Origin: Actinomadura flavalba DSM 45200 | GTDB taxonomy: Bacteria; Actinomycetota; Actinomycetes; Streptosporangiales; Streptosporangiaceae | Assembly: GCF_000374305.1 (NCBI RefSeq) | Contig: NZ_KB894098.1 | Location: 124,001 to 188,000 of the forward strand | Length of the DNA: 64,000 nucleotides | Direction: 5' to 3' | Shown: positions 51,374 through 60,172 of the stretch, piece by piece | Position numbering within the stretch: position 1 is the stretch's first letter | Layout of the letters: each line of letters opens with the position of its first letter | Translations under genes and position numbers: made by a program | Notes under the pieces: generated by a model | What the model saw: only the letters and a program-made list of their open reading frames with translations | Told to the model about the DNA's origin: nothing | Databases searched by the model: none

Positions 51374-52534
51374 ATGAGCGCGGCCATCGCGGGGCTCGGG
51401 ATCACCGAGCTGGGCAAGGTCTACGGGCGCAGTCCGCGGCGGTTCGCCGCCGACGCGGTGCGGCTCGCCGCCGACGACGCCGGGCTCCGCCTGGACGAAC
51501 TGGACGGCCTGCTCGTCAGCCACGGCCTCGGCGGATCGCCCGGCATCGAGCTGGCCGAGACGCTCGGGCTGCGCGACCTGCGGCTGCTCACCGCCATGAA
51601 CGCCTTCGGCGCCACCGCCGGAGCGATGATCTCCTACGCGGCGCAGTCGATCGCGTCCGGCGCGGCCACCGCCGTCGCCTGCGTGTTCTCCGACGCGCCG
51701 CTTCAGCCGCGCCAGTCGTCCGGCTCGGCCTACCACCGCGACGCCCGCGAGTGGTACGGCTTCGGCGGCATGACGGCCGCGCTCGGGCTGCGCAGCGTCA
51801 ACGCCTTCTACGCGCTCGCCGCGCAACGCCACATGGCCCGCTACGGCACCACGAGCGAGCAGCTCGGCGCCATCGCCGTCAGCACGCGGCAGTGGGCCTC
51901 GCGCAACCCCCTCGCCCAGATGCGCGACCCGATCACGCTGGACGACCACCAGAACTCCCGCTGGGTCGCCGAACCCCTGCACCTGCTCGACTGCTGCCTG
52001 GTCTCCAACGGCGCCGTCGCCGTCGTCGTCACGAGCGCCGACCGCGCCGCCGCCCTGGCGCAGCCCCCCGTGCACGTCTGGGGCTGGGGGCAGGGACATC
52101 CCGGGCACCGCAAGGAGCGCGGCAGCGCCTTCGGGCTCAGCACCGGCGCCGCGATCTCCGGGCCCGCCGCGATGAAGATGGCCGGGGTCACCGTCGCCGA
52201 CATCGACGTCTGCCAGCTCTACGACTGCTACACCTACACCGTCCTGGTGTCCCTGGAGGACTACGGGTTCTGCGGCAAGGGCGAGGGCGGCGCGTTCGCG
52301 GCGTCCGGCGCCCTGGCGCCCGGTGGCGCGCTGCCCACCAACACCGGCGGCGGGCAGCTCTCCGGCTACTACATGTGGGGCATGACGCCGCTGTCGGAGG
52401 CGGTGATCCAGGCGCGCGGCCACGGCGGCGACCGCCAGGTGGACCGGCGCGACGTGCTGCTCGTCAGCGGCAACGGCGGCATCCTCGACCACCACTCGAC
52501 ACTGATCGTCAGCCCCCACCGCAAGGGAGCCTGA
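51374..52534 (+). CDS. Thiolase-fold lipid-transfer protein (Ltp type) lacking the nucleophilic Cys
   Basis: A 386-residue thiolase-superfamily protein of the SCP-x/Ltp type. Family blocks are GITELGKVYGRSPRRFA, CQLYDCYTYTVLVSLEDYGFC and the C-terminal SGNGGILDHHSTLI. At the position of the acyl-accepting cysteine the sequence is LTAMNAFGATAGAMI with no Cys, and the usual G-H-P loop is replaced by GGQLSGYYMWGM. Such proteins (Ltp2) act with a DUF35 partner as retro-aldolases on steroid side-chain CoA esters, not as thiolases. The next gene is that DUF35 partner. GGGAGGCGGGACG precedes the ATG. Confidence 0.88.
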   Translation: MSAAIAGLGITELGKVYGRSPRRFAADAVRLAADDAGLRLDELDGLLVSHGLGGSPGIELAETLGLRDLRLLTAMNAFGATAGAMISYAAQSIASGAATAVACVFSDAPLQPRQSSGSAYHRDAREWYGFGGMTAALGLRSVNAFYALAAQRHMARYGTTSEQLGAIAVSTRQWASRNPLAQMRDPITLDDHQNSRWVAEPLHLLDCCLVSNGAVAVVVTSADRAAALAQPPVHVWGWGQGHPGHRKERGSAFGLSTGAAISGPAAMKMAGVTVADIDVCQLYDCYTYTVLVSLEDYGFCGKGEGGAFAASGALAPGGALPTNTGGGQLSGYYMWGMTPLSEAVIQARGHGGDRQVDRRDVLLVSGNGGILDHHSTLIVSPHRKGA

Positions 52535-52536
52535 GC

Positions 52537-52944
52537 ATGGACATCGGCATCCTGCGCCGCGACGGCCGCACCGACGCCTTCTTCGACGGCACCGCCGCCG
52601 AACGCCTGATGATCCGGCACTGCGCCGAGTGCGACGTCCATCTGGCGCCCGACGCGACGTCGTGCCCCGGCTGCGGCGACGAGGACCCCGGCTGGGCGCG
52701 GGCGTCCGGCGACGCCTCGCTGGTGAGCTGGACGGTCACGCACGGCCGCCCGGCCGAGGACGGGACCGTCCCCGAACCGGCCCTGCTCGCCCTGGTCGAG
52801 CTGGACGAGGGGCCGTGGCTGTACACGCGGCTGGCCGTCGCCCGCGCCGCGCTGCGCGAGGGCCTGCCGCTCACGGCGGCCTACGTCCATCCGGACGAGG
52901 GCGAGTCGTACCTGCTGTTTACCGAACGGGGTTCGGTCGGCTAG
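52537..52944 (+). CDS. DUF35 Zn-ribbon/OB-fold acyl-CoA-binding partner
   Basis: A 135-residue protein with a rubredoxin-like Zn ribbon, HCAECDVHLAPDATSCPGCG (two CxxC pairs, about 28-47), followed by an OB fold (SLVSWTVTHGRP to SYLLFTERG). DUF35 proteins pair with thiolase-fold Ltp or HMG-CoA synthase enzymes and bind the CoA moiety. It starts two bases after the thiolase stop, so the two form a complex with high likelihood. An ATG at 52537 with AAGGGAGC is clear. Confidence 0.9.
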   Translation: MDIGILRRDGRTDAFFDGTAAERLMIRHCAECDVHLAPDATSCPGCGDEDPGWARASGDASLVSWTVTHGRPAEDGTVPEPALLALVELDEGPWLYTRLAVARAALREGLPLTAAYVHPDEGESYLLFTERGSVG

Positions 52945-52953
52945 CGTCAGCGC

Positions 52954-54102
52954 ATGCTTACCGACGTGTGCGCCCGGTTCGGCATCGAGTTCCCGCTGCT
53001 GGCGTTCAGCCACTGCCGCGACGTCGTCGCCGCCGTCACCAACGCCGGGGGCCTCGGCGTCCTCGGCGCCGTCGCCTACACCCCCGAACGGCTCGACGAG
53101 GAACTGCGCTGGATCGACGACCACGTCGGCGGTCGCCCCTACGGCGTGGACGTCCTCGTCCCGGCGAAGATCGACGAGTCGGCGCGCCGCGCCGGACGCG
53201 GCGACGGCGGCCTGGACACCATGCTCGCCGCCGTCCCGCCCGAGCACTGGACGTTCCTGCACGACCTGTTCGCCAAGTACGACGTGCCGCTGCCCGACCT
53301 CGACCGCGCCCGCCGCAGCGCCACGCGCGGCGCGGGCACCCAGGTCACGCCCGAGGGCGCCACCGCCCTCATCGACGTGTCGCTCGCCCACCCCATCGCG
53401 CTCATCGCCAACGCGCTCGGCACCCCTCCCCCGGCCATGATCGACCGCGCCCGCGCGGCGGGCGTCCCCGTCGCCGCGCTCGTCGGCACCGCCGAGCACG
53501 CCCGCCGCCAGGTCGCCGCGGGCGTCGACTTCATCGTCGCCCAGGGCGGCGAGGCGGGCGGGCACACCGGGGAGATCTCCACGCTCGTCCTGGTGCCCGA
53601 GGTCGTGGACGCCGTCGCGCCCGTGCCCGTCCTGGCCGCGGGCGGCATCGCGTCCGGGCGGCAGATGGCCGCCGCGCTCGCGCTCGGCGCGTCCGGCGTC
53701 TGGTGCGGCTCGGTCTGGCTGACCACCGAGGAGGCCGAGACGCCGCCCGCCGTGAAGGAGAAGCTGCTCGCGGCGACGTCGCGCGACACCGTCCGCTCCC
53801 GGTCCCGCACAGGCAAGCCCGCCCGGCAGCTCCGCTCCGCGTGGACCGACGCGTGGGAGGAACCCGACAGCCCGGCCCCGCTCGGCATGCCGCTCCAGAT
53901 GATCGTCGCCGAGGGCGCCCTCCGCCACATCGACAAGATCGCCGAAACCGGCCACCCCGGCGCCCGCGCCCTCGCCAACTACTTCGTCGGCCAGTGCGTG
54001 GGCCAGCTCAACACGATCAAACCCACCCGCCAGGTCGTCTACGACATGATCGAAGAGTTCGCCGCCGCGGTAGACCGCCTCAACACCATCACCTCAACCT
54101 GA
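52954..54102 (+). CDS. Nitronate monooxygenase / IpdC-like flavoprotein
   Basis: A 382-residue TIM-barrel flavoenzyme of the 2-nitropropane dioxygenase family. FMN-binding blocks are ITNAGGLGVLGAVAY-like near residue 30, VAQGGEAGGHTGEIST with the catalytic-region His, and PVLAAGGIASGRQMAAALALGASGVW. Canonical members oxidise nitronates; a mycobacterial branch (IpdC) reduces a steroid-ring CoA ester. The 9-base spacing after an Ltp/DUF35 pair makes a CoA-ester reductase role more likely here, though this is inference. The last 20 codons drift toward lower GC. Confidence 0.85.
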   Translation: MLTDVCARFGIEFPLLAFSHCRDVVAAVTNAGGLGVLGAVAYTPERLDEELRWIDDHVGGRPYGVDVLVPAKIDESARRAGRGDGGLDTMLAAVPPEHWTFLHDLFAKYDVPLPDLDRARRSATRGAGTQVTPEGATALIDVSLAHPIALIANALGTPPPAMIDRARAAGVPVAALVGTAEHARRQVAAGVDFIVAQGGEAGGHTGEISTLVLVPEVVDAVAPVPVLAAGGIASGRQMAAALALGASGVWCGSVWLTTEEAETPPAVKEKLLAATSRDTVRSRSRTGKPARQLRSAWTDAWEEPDSPAPLGMPLQMIVAEGALRHIDKIAETGHPGARALANYFVGQCVGQLNTIKPTRQVVYDMIEEFAAAVDRLNTITST

Positions 54103-54127
54103 ACCCCCTCAACCCACGACGCCCGCA

Positions 54128-54350
54128 GAAACCAGCCCAGCCCCCTCCCGGTCTGGCTCCCCGCATCCGCTCCGCCAACCCGGCCACGCGTGCAGGAACC
54201 GGCTTAGATCCCTCCCGACCCAGCCCCGAGCCCTCTCCATCGACCCGGCCACGCGCGCAAAGAACGACCCAGGCCCCCGGTCCCCGCGTCCGTCCGTCAG
54301 CCCGCCAAGCGTGCTGGAACTGGCCCAGGCTCCTCCCAGTCCCGCCCTCG
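54128..54350. repeat. Degenerate tandem repeat in a C-rich intergenic region
   Basis: Four imperfect units begin at GAA (54128, 54196, 54262, 54317; spacing 68, 66 and 55). Each carries a GAAxx-CC-AG start, a CCTCCC or similar run and, in three, CCGGCCACGCG(T/C)G or CCAAGCGTGCTG at the end. The region between the flavoprotein gene and the convergent SGNH gene has no gene. Confidence 0.6.
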
Positions 54351-54360
54351 GCGTCCGTCG

Positions 54361-55449
54361 TCAGGCTCGGGGGGCGTGTAGGGGGCGGTTCGGGCCGCTT
54401 CTGATCTGGTCGGTGAAGAGGCGGGCCAGGGCCTCGTGGCCGCGGGCCGTCGGGTGGAAGCTGCGGGGTTCGGCCTCCAGGGCGCCGAGGTCGACCGACA
54501 GGCCGTTCATGTACGGGTCGGCGCTGCCGGCCTCGTGACCGGCGAACGCGCTGTAGGCGTCGGCGAACTCGACGCTGCCGGGGCGGCCCGCCGCGTCCAG
54601 GCGCTCGTCGGCCTCGGCCGCCGCGAGCCGGATCAGCTCGTTGAGGTCGTGCGCGCGGGCGTTCAGCCAGCGCTGCTCGACGACCGTGAGGTTGTCGCCC
54701 GCCGTGCCCGCCAACTCGGAGAACGCGCGCGGATACCCCATGACGAGAACCCGCGCGTTCGGCGCGGCGGCGGTGATCCGGTCGAGGACGGTGGGCAGCG
54801 CGACCCGCAACTCCGCCATCCTGCCCGCGATCTCCGGCCCCTGCCCGGTGCACTTTCCGCTCCAGGGCAGCTTGACCACGCAGTTCGCGATGATCTTCGA
54901 GAAGCCGACGTCGTTCCCGCCGACGCTCAGCGTCACCAGGCTCGTGCCGGGGCCGAGCCGTCCGACCTGGGACGGCTCGCCGGACTTGCCGTTGAGGACG
55001 TGCCGCGTCGTGGCGCCCGAGCACGCGAAGTGCCCCGACTCGGCAAACGGGAACGCCGCCGCGACGGCGTGGAAGTACGCCTTGGAGGTACGGCGGCAGC
55101 GCTCCAGGGGGTTGCGGTCGGCCAGGCCGCCCTCCGCGCCGACGCCGGAGGAGTAGGAGTCACCGAGGGCAGCGTAGGCACCGGCGGTGGCGGCCTCGAC
55201 CGGCGTGCGCGTCCCGTCACCGACGCGCTCGGGATCGGCGGGGGCGGCGGCGAGCGGGCTGCGACACCCCACGTCGAACAACTCGCAGCGGACGGCGGGG
55301 AAGGCCACGAGCGGGACGGTGGCGACCGCGAGCAGCGCGACCAGCGTGATCGCCGCGAGCCTGCGCTGACCCACGCGCGCGCCCAGCCGCGCCTGCGCGA
55401 CGTCCAGCCGCGCGCGGGCGCGCCGCAGGCGCTCCCCCGGTCGTGTCAT
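54361..55449 (-). CDS. SGNH/GDSL hydrolase, membrane-anchored or secreted
   Basis: A 362-residue GDSL esterase/lipase. A basic N-terminus (1-30) and one hydrophobic segment, AAITLVALLAVATVPLVAF (about 32-50), anchor or export it. The nucleophile Ser98 is in ALGDSYSSG, the oxyanion residues in LVTLSVGGNDVGF, and the Asp-x-x-His pair in RSFHPTARGHEAL (near 338). Two to three disulfides are likely (C55, C62, CRRTSK, HFACSG). It resembles Streptomyces secreted SGNH lipases. GGGGAGGACCG precedes ATG 55449. Confidence 0.92.
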   Translation of the reverse strand: MTRPGERLRRARARLDVAQARLGARVGQRRLAAITLVALLAVATVPLVAFPAVRCELFDVGCRSPLAAAPADPERVGDGTRTPVEAATAGAYAALGDSYSSGVGAEGGLADRNPLERCRRTSKAYFHAVAAAFPFAESGHFACSGATTRHVLNGKSGEPSQVGRLGPGTSLVTLSVGGNDVGFSKIIANCVVKLPWSGKCTGQGPEIAGRMAELRVALPTVLDRITAAAPNARVLVMGYPRAFSELAGTAGDNLTVVEQRWLNARAHDLNELIRLAAAEADERLDAAGRPGSVEFADAYSAFAGHEAGSADPYMNGLSVDLGALEAEPRSFHPTARGHEALARLFTDQIRSGPNRPLHAPRA

Positions 55450-55677
55450 CGGTCCTCCCCAGGGCATGACGTGCGAGCCGCGCCCCGGGTTCCCGCCTTT
55501 ACATTGTAGATTACGAAAGGGTGACGAATCGAGCAAGACCGGACCCCGACTCCGCCCTGCGCGGCGTCATAGAGGATGGTTGAATGCGGATTGCCCGGGA
55601 AAAGTCGGCTAGGAGTGAGACATACGCACTTGACCGCTCGACGTCGACCGCCCCCGCTCCCGAAAGGATCGACGTTC

Positions 55678-55887
55678 ATGGACGAAGCCAACGAGGTCCT
55701 GTTCGACCCCGCAGGGCTCAACCGTGCCCAGCGCGCCGGCCGCGCGTGCGTCGTCTGCGGCAAGCGCTGGCCCGCACCGCAGGTCCGCGTCGGCCGGGTG
55801 GCCGGCGGCGAAGGCGTCTACGCCTGCGTCGACGACGCGCCCGCTCTGCACCGCACTCCCGCGTTCAGCGGCACGCCCGCGCCATGA
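55678..55887 (+). CDS. Small Cys-containing actinobacterial protein
   Basis: A 69-residue cytoplasmic protein. AGRACVVCGKRWPAPQVRVG has a CxxC-G-K knuckle, and VYACVDDAPALH supplies a third Cys; together they could hold a metal, though a fourth ligand is not certain. GAAAGGA precedes the ATG by nine bases. Similar small proteins are common in Thermomonosporaceae-type genomes (from memory). Its 3' end overlaps the convergent acetyltransferase gene by 23 bases. Function unknown. Confidence 0.7.
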   Translation: MDEANEVLFDPAGLNRAQRAGRACVVCGKRWPAPQVRVGRVAGGEGVYACVDDAPALHRTPAFSGTPAP

Positions 55888-56365
55888 CGACCCGGCGGCC
55901 GAGGTCGCCCAGCCCCGCCGCGACCTCGGCGGCCCAGTGCGCGCGCAGGCCCGCGCCCCACTGAGCCTGCGGCAGCTCGGCGAAGCCGTGCCGGGCGTAC
56001 CACGGTGCGTTCCACGGCACGTCACGGAACGTGAGCAGGGACACGCGCGCGGCGCCGGACCGCTCCGCCTCCGCGACGACGGCGCGCAGCAACCGGGTGC
56101 CGGTCCCCCGCCGGATCGCGTCCGCGTGGACGGCGATCTGCTCCAGGTGCACCCCGCCGTCCAGCGGGACCGTCCCGGCGAACCCGGCCGGTGGGCGGCC
56201 CGCCACCAGAATCCGCGCCCCGGTGCCGATCAGTTCCTCGATGACGAGCGGTCCGGGCGGGAACGTGATGCCGAGCGGCGCGAACAGCGCGTCGGCCGAC
56301 CGCTCGATCCCCGGCAGCACCGCCAGGTCGTCTTCCTCCGCCGCGCGCACGGCGTCGTCGTCCAT
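55865..56365 (-). CDS. GNAT-family N-acetyltransferase
   Basis: A 166-residue acetyltransferase. The acetyl-CoA loop is seen as AIRRGTGTRLLRAVVAEAERSG after the strand VHLEQIAVHADA; the C-terminal WNAPWYARHGFAEL carries the conserved Tyr. Substrate is not predictable. ATG at 56365 was chosen as it starts the fold (DDDAVRAAEEDDLAVL); an upstream frame is Ala/Pro filler. It is divergent from the methyltransferase gene, 68 bases away. Confidence 0.88.
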   Translation of the reverse strand: MDDDAVRAAEEDDLAVLPGIERSADALFAPLGITFPPGPLVIEELIGTGARILVAGRPPAGFAGTVPLDGGVHLEQIAVHADAIRRGTGTRLLRAVVAEAERSGAARVSLLTFRDVPWNAPWYARHGFAELPQAQWGAGLRAHWAAEVAAGLGDLGRRVVMARACR

Positions 56366-56433
56366 GCGGCGATCGTAGGTCGGCGCGGACGGCGCCGCGA
56401 CGCCGTTGCCGATCCGCACGGTACGTTCCTGCG

Positions 56434-57039
56434 ATGCGCGAGCCGTGGAACCACAACGTGCACTACCACCCGCTGATCCTGCGCGCCGTCCCGCCGGGCT
56501 GCGGCGCGGCCCTGGACGTCGGCTCTGGCGACGGCCGCCTGGCCCGCGCCCTGGCGGCCCGCGCCACGTCGGTGACCGGAGTGGACCGTTCCCCCGCGAT
56601 GATCGCGGCGGCTCGCGCGGCGTCGGCGGACGTGCCGAACGTCCGTTTCGCCCAGGCGGACGTCCTCACGCCCGGCGCGCTGCCCGCCGCGTCGTTCGGC
56701 TTCGTCTCGGCGGTGGCGGTCCTGCACCATCTGGACATGGACGTTGCGCTCCCCGCCCTCGCGCGGCTGGTGGCCCCGGGCGGCATCCTGTACGTCCTCG
56801 GCCTGGCCCGCGACCGCTCCCCCGCCGACCGGCTCCGCTCCGCCGCCGCCGTCCCCGCCGCGCAGGCCCTCCGCCTCCGCCACGGCGGCAAGACCGACCC
56901 GGCCGCCATGCCCGTGCGGAACCCAGAGATCACCTGGTCACAGGTACGGACGACGGCCCGCACGCACCTGCCCGGCGCCACCTACACCCGCCACCTCCTA
57001 TGGCGCTACTCCCTGGTCTGGCACAACCCCGCGCCCTGA
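56434..57039 (+). CDS. Class I SAM-dependent methyltransferase
   Basis: A 201-residue methyltransferase of the UbiE/Methyltransf_11 type. Motif I is ALDVGSGDGRLARAL (about 26-40), motif II TGVDRSPAMIAAARA, motif III FVSAVAVLHHLDMD and post-III LVAPGGILYVLGLA. It lacks features tying it to one substrate; a small-molecule acceptor is likely. It starts at ATG 56434 with a weak ribosome site. A tandem repeat begins at its stop codon. Confidence 0.9.
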   Translation: MREPWNHNVHYHPLILRAVPPGCGAALDVGSGDGRLARALAARATSVTGVDRSPAMIAAARAASADVPNVRFAQADVLTPGALPAASFGFVSAVAVLHHLDMDVALPALARLVAPGGILYVLGLARDRSPADRLRSAAAVPAAQALRLRHGGKTDPAAMPVRNPEITWSQVRTTARTHLPGATYTRHLLWRYSLVWHNPAP

Positions 57040-57222
57040 CATCGCGCATCCACCCCTACCGGACGATGTGCCCGCGTCTCCACGCCGCGGGCCGTCTGGG
57101 CGTTCCGTCCGACATCGCGCATCCCCCTACCGGACGATGCGCCCGCGTCTCCACACTGCGGGCCGTCTGGGCGTTCCATCCGACATCGCGCATCCACGCC
57201 TACCGGAGGATGTGCCGCCCCT
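57038..57222. repeat. 72-bp tandem repeat with internal hairpin
   Basis: Two full units (57038-57110, 57111-57181) and a partial third (from 57182) start GACATCGCGCATCC and contain CTACCGGA-GATG and GGGCCGTCTGGGCGTTCC. Each full unit holds an inverted repeat, GCCCGCG/CGCGGGC in the first and GCCCGC/GCGGGC in the second. The unit begins at the methyltransferase stop. About 140 bases of further spacer without a gene follow before the next start. Confidence 0.85.
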
Positions 57223-57365
57223 GCCGCTGGGCCGGGAAGGCTCCGCCGTGGACCCCGGAGCCGGTGATCTCGCGGCAGTGCCGGTACCGCGGTGTGGTCC
57301 GGCCGATGACTTTTCGTGCCGTGCCGGTCCCTACTTCGGGTACCGACACACGGGAGGCTGGCGCC

Positions 57366-57929
57366 ATGGGGAAACTGACCTTCGCGATGAACGTGAGCCT
57401 GGACGGCTACGTCGCCGCGCCCGGCGACGACCTCGGCTGGGGCGTGCCGAGCGACGAGCTGTTCCAGTGGTGGTCCGACCGGGTGGCGGCGACCGGCCTG
57501 GCCCTGTACGGGCGCGGGCTGTGGGAGACGATGAGCTCCCACTGGCCGACCGCCGACCGGCGGCCGGGCGCCACCCCGGCGGAGATCGAGTACGCCCGCC
57601 GCTGGCGGGACATGCCGAAGGCGGTGTTCTCCTCCACGCACCGCGAGGTCGCCGGGAACGCCCGCCTGGTCACCGGCGACGCGGTCACCGAGATCGCCCG
57701 GCTGAAGGCCGACGACGACGGCCCCCTGGACATCGGCGGCGCCACCTTCGCCGCCTCGGCAATGCGAGCCGGACTGATCGACGAGTACGTCCTTGTCACC
57801 GCACCGGTCCTGGTGGGCGGAGGCACACCGTTCTTCACCACACTGGAAACCTGGGTGAACCTGACACTGACCGAGACCCGCACCTTCCCCGGCGGCGTAC
57901 TCCTGACCAGGTACGAGACCACGCGCTGA
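57366..57929 (+). CDS. Dihydrofolate reductase-family protein (RibD C-terminal fold)
   Basis: A 187-residue protein of the YwjB/YyaP dihydrofolate-reductase-like family (RibD_C fold). Landmarks are MNVSLDGYVAAPGDDLGW, LALYGRGLWETMSSHW, the NADPH-binding LDIGGATFAASAMRAGLIDEYVL and APVLVGGGTPFF. It is probably an NADPH-dependent reductase of unknown substrate. CACGGGAGGCTGGCGCC precedes the ATG. Confidence 0.9.
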   Translation: MGKLTFAMNVSLDGYVAAPGDDLGWGVPSDELFQWWSDRVAATGLALYGRGLWETMSSHWPTADRRPGATPAEIEYARRWRDMPKAVFSSTHREVAGNARLVTGDAVTEIARLKADDDGPLDIGGATFAASAMRAGLIDEYVLVTAPVLVGGGTPFFTTLETWVNLTLTETRTFPGGVLLTRYETTR

Positions 57930-57960
57930 CGTCTGTCACGGTGTCGGCGGGGCGTCGAGG

Positions 57961-60078
57961 TCAGCTCACGCCGGCCTCCTTCATTTCGCGGAGCTCGCGC
58001 TTGAGTTCCTTGATCTCGTCGCGGAGGCGGGCGGCGAGTTCGAACTGGAGGTCGGTGGCGGCCTGGTGCATCTGCTGGGTCATCTGCTCGATCAGCGACT
58101 CCAGTTCCTCGCGGGGACGTTCACCGACCAGGTCGGCGGCGTGCCGGCCCGCCTCGCGGGAACGGGACGCCAGCCCCGGGACGGGGGCCTTGCCCCGGCT
58201 CTGCTGGCGCCCGCCGCCGCCGATGAGGGTGGCGGTGTCGGCGTCCTCGCGGACGAGGGAGTCGAGGATGTCCGCGATGCGCTTGCGCAGCGCGCGCGGC
58301 TCGATGCCGTGCTCGGTGTTGTACGCCTGCTGCTTGGCACGCCGCCGGTCGGTCTCCTCGATGGCGCGCTGCATCGACGGCGTGACCTTGTCGGCGTACA
58401 TGTGCACCTGCCCGGACACGTTGCGGGCGGCGCGGCCGATCGTCTGGATCAGCGACGTCTCCGACCGCAGGAAGCCCTCCTTGTCGGCGTCGAGGATCGC
58501 CACCAGCGACACCTCGGGCAGGTCGAGACCCTCGCGCAGCAGGTTGATGCCGACGAGCACGTCGTACTCGCCCGCGCGCAGCTCGCGCAGCAGCTCGATG
58601 CGGCGCAGCGTGTCGACCTCGCTGTGCAGGTACCGGACGCGGATGCCCAGCTCCAGCAGGTAGTCGGTGAGGTCCTCCGACATCTTCTTGGTCAGCGTGG
58701 TGACGAGGACGCGTTCGTCCTTCTCGGTGCGCTCGCGGATCTCGTGCACGAGGTCGTCGATCTGGCCCTTGGTGGGTTTGACGACGATCTCGGGGTCGAT
58801 GAGCCCGGTCGGCCGGATGACCTGCTCGACGACGTCGCCCTTGACCCGGTTCATCTCGTACGGGCCGGGCGTCGCCGACAGGTAGACGGTCTGCCCGATG
58901 CGCTCCAGGAACTCCTCCCACTTGAGCGGGCGGTTGTCCATCGCGGACGGCAGCCGGAACCCGTGGTCGACGAGCATCCGCTTGCGGGACGCGTCGCCCT
59001 CGTACATCGCGCCGATCTGCGGGACGGTCTGGTGCGACTCGTCGATCACCAGGACGAAGTCCTCGGGGAAGAAGTCGAGCAGCGTGTTGGGCGCCGATCC
59101 GGCCGGGCGGCCGTCGATGTGCCGGGAGTAGTTCTCGATGCCGGACGCGGTGCCGACCTGCCGCATCATCTCGATGTCGTAGGTGGTGCGCATCCGCAGC
59201 CGCTGCGCCTCCAGCAGCTTGTTCTGCCGCTCCATGGCGGCCAGCGTCTCCTCCAGCTCGGCCTCGATGCCGCGGATGGCCCGCTCCATCCGCTCCGGCC
59301 CGGCGACGTAGTGGGACGCGGGGAACACGTACAGCTCGGAATCCTCGGAGAGGACCTCGCCCGTTAGCGGGTGCAGCGTGGCGAGCTTCTCGATCTCGTC
59401 GCCGAACATCTCGATCCGGACGGCCAGTTCCTCGTACTGCGGGATGATCTCGATCGTGTCGCCCCGGACCCGGAACGTGCCGCGCGTGAACGCCAGGTCG
59501 TTGCGGGAGTACTGCATGCCGACGAGCTGCCGGAGCAGGTCGTCGCGCTCGATCTCCTGCCCGACGCGCAGCTTGACCATGCGGTCGACGTACTCCTGCG
59601 GGGTGCCCAGGCCGTAGATGCACGAGACCGACGCCACGACGACGGTGTCGCGCCGGGTGAGCAGCGAGTTGGTGGCCGAGTGCCGCAGCCGGTCGACCTC
59701 GTCGTTGATGGACGAGTCCTTCTCGATGTAGGTGTCGGTCTGCGGGATGTACGCCTCGGGCTGGTAGTAGTCGTAGTACGACACGAAGTACTCGACGGCG
59801 TTGTTCGGCAGCATCTCGCGCAGCTCGTTGGCGAACTGCGCGGCCAGCGTCTTGTTGGGCTGCATGACCAGCATCGGCCGTTGCAGCCGCTCGGCCAGCC
59901 AGGCGACGGTGGCGGTCTTGCCGGTGCCGGTGGCGCCGAGCAGCACGGAGTCCTTGTCGCCGCGCGTCAGCCGGTCGGTGAGCTGCTCGATCGCCTGCGG
60001 CTGGTCGCCCGAGGGCGTCATCTCCGTGACGACCTCGATGGGCGCCACCGTACGTTCCAGGTCTGTGATCGGCCGCAT
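57961..60078 (-). CDS. uvrB: Excinuclease ABC subunit B
   Basis: A 705-residue DNA-repair helicase-like protein. Walker A is LLGATGTGKTATVAW (about 47-60), the DNA-clamping beta-hairpin is in FVSYYDYYQPEAYIPQTDTYIEKD, Walker B is LVIDESHQTVPQIG, and motif VI QTIGRAARNVSG. The C-terminal UVR motif (about 655-690) that contacts UvrC is LIEQMTQQMHQAATDLQFEL. It verifies and holds the lesion for UvrC. Length and motifs are normal. No other uvr gene is adjacent. Confidence 0.97.
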   Translation of the reverse strand: MRPITDLERTVAPIEVVTEMTPSGDQPQAIEQLTDRLTRGDKDSVLLGATGTGKTATVAWLAERLQRPMLVMQPNKTLAAQFANELREMLPNNAVEYFVSYYDYYQPEAYIPQTDTYIEKDSSINDEVDRLRHSATNSLLTRRDTVVVASVSCIYGLGTPQEYVDRMVKLRVGQEIERDDLLRQLVGMQYSRNDLAFTRGTFRVRGDTIEIIPQYEELAVRIEMFGDEIEKLATLHPLTGEVLSEDSELYVFPASHYVAGPERMERAIRGIEAELEETLAAMERQNKLLEAQRLRMRTTYDIEMMRQVGTASGIENYSRHIDGRPAGSAPNTLLDFFPEDFVLVIDESHQTVPQIGAMYEGDASRKRMLVDHGFRLPSAMDNRPLKWEEFLERIGQTVYLSATPGPYEMNRVKGDVVEQVIRPTGLIDPEIVVKPTKGQIDDLVHEIRERTEKDERVLVTTLTKKMSEDLTDYLLELGIRVRYLHSEVDTLRRIELLRELRAGEYDVLVGINLLREGLDLPEVSLVAILDADKEGFLRSETSLIQTIGRAARNVSGQVHMYADKVTPSMQRAIEETDRRRAKQQAYNTEHGIEPRALRKRIADILDSLVREDADTATLIGGGGRQQSRGKAPVPGLASRSREAGRHAADLVGERPREELESLIEQMTQQMHQAATDLQFELAARLRDEIKELKRELREMKEAGVS

Positions 60079-60172
60079 GCTCGTCCTCCCCGTCCGGAGC
60101 CGTGCGGCCCCCTGCTCCTCACACTGTAGGCAAGGGATACGACAATTCCTGCCGCCCGGTCATTCCCGCAGG

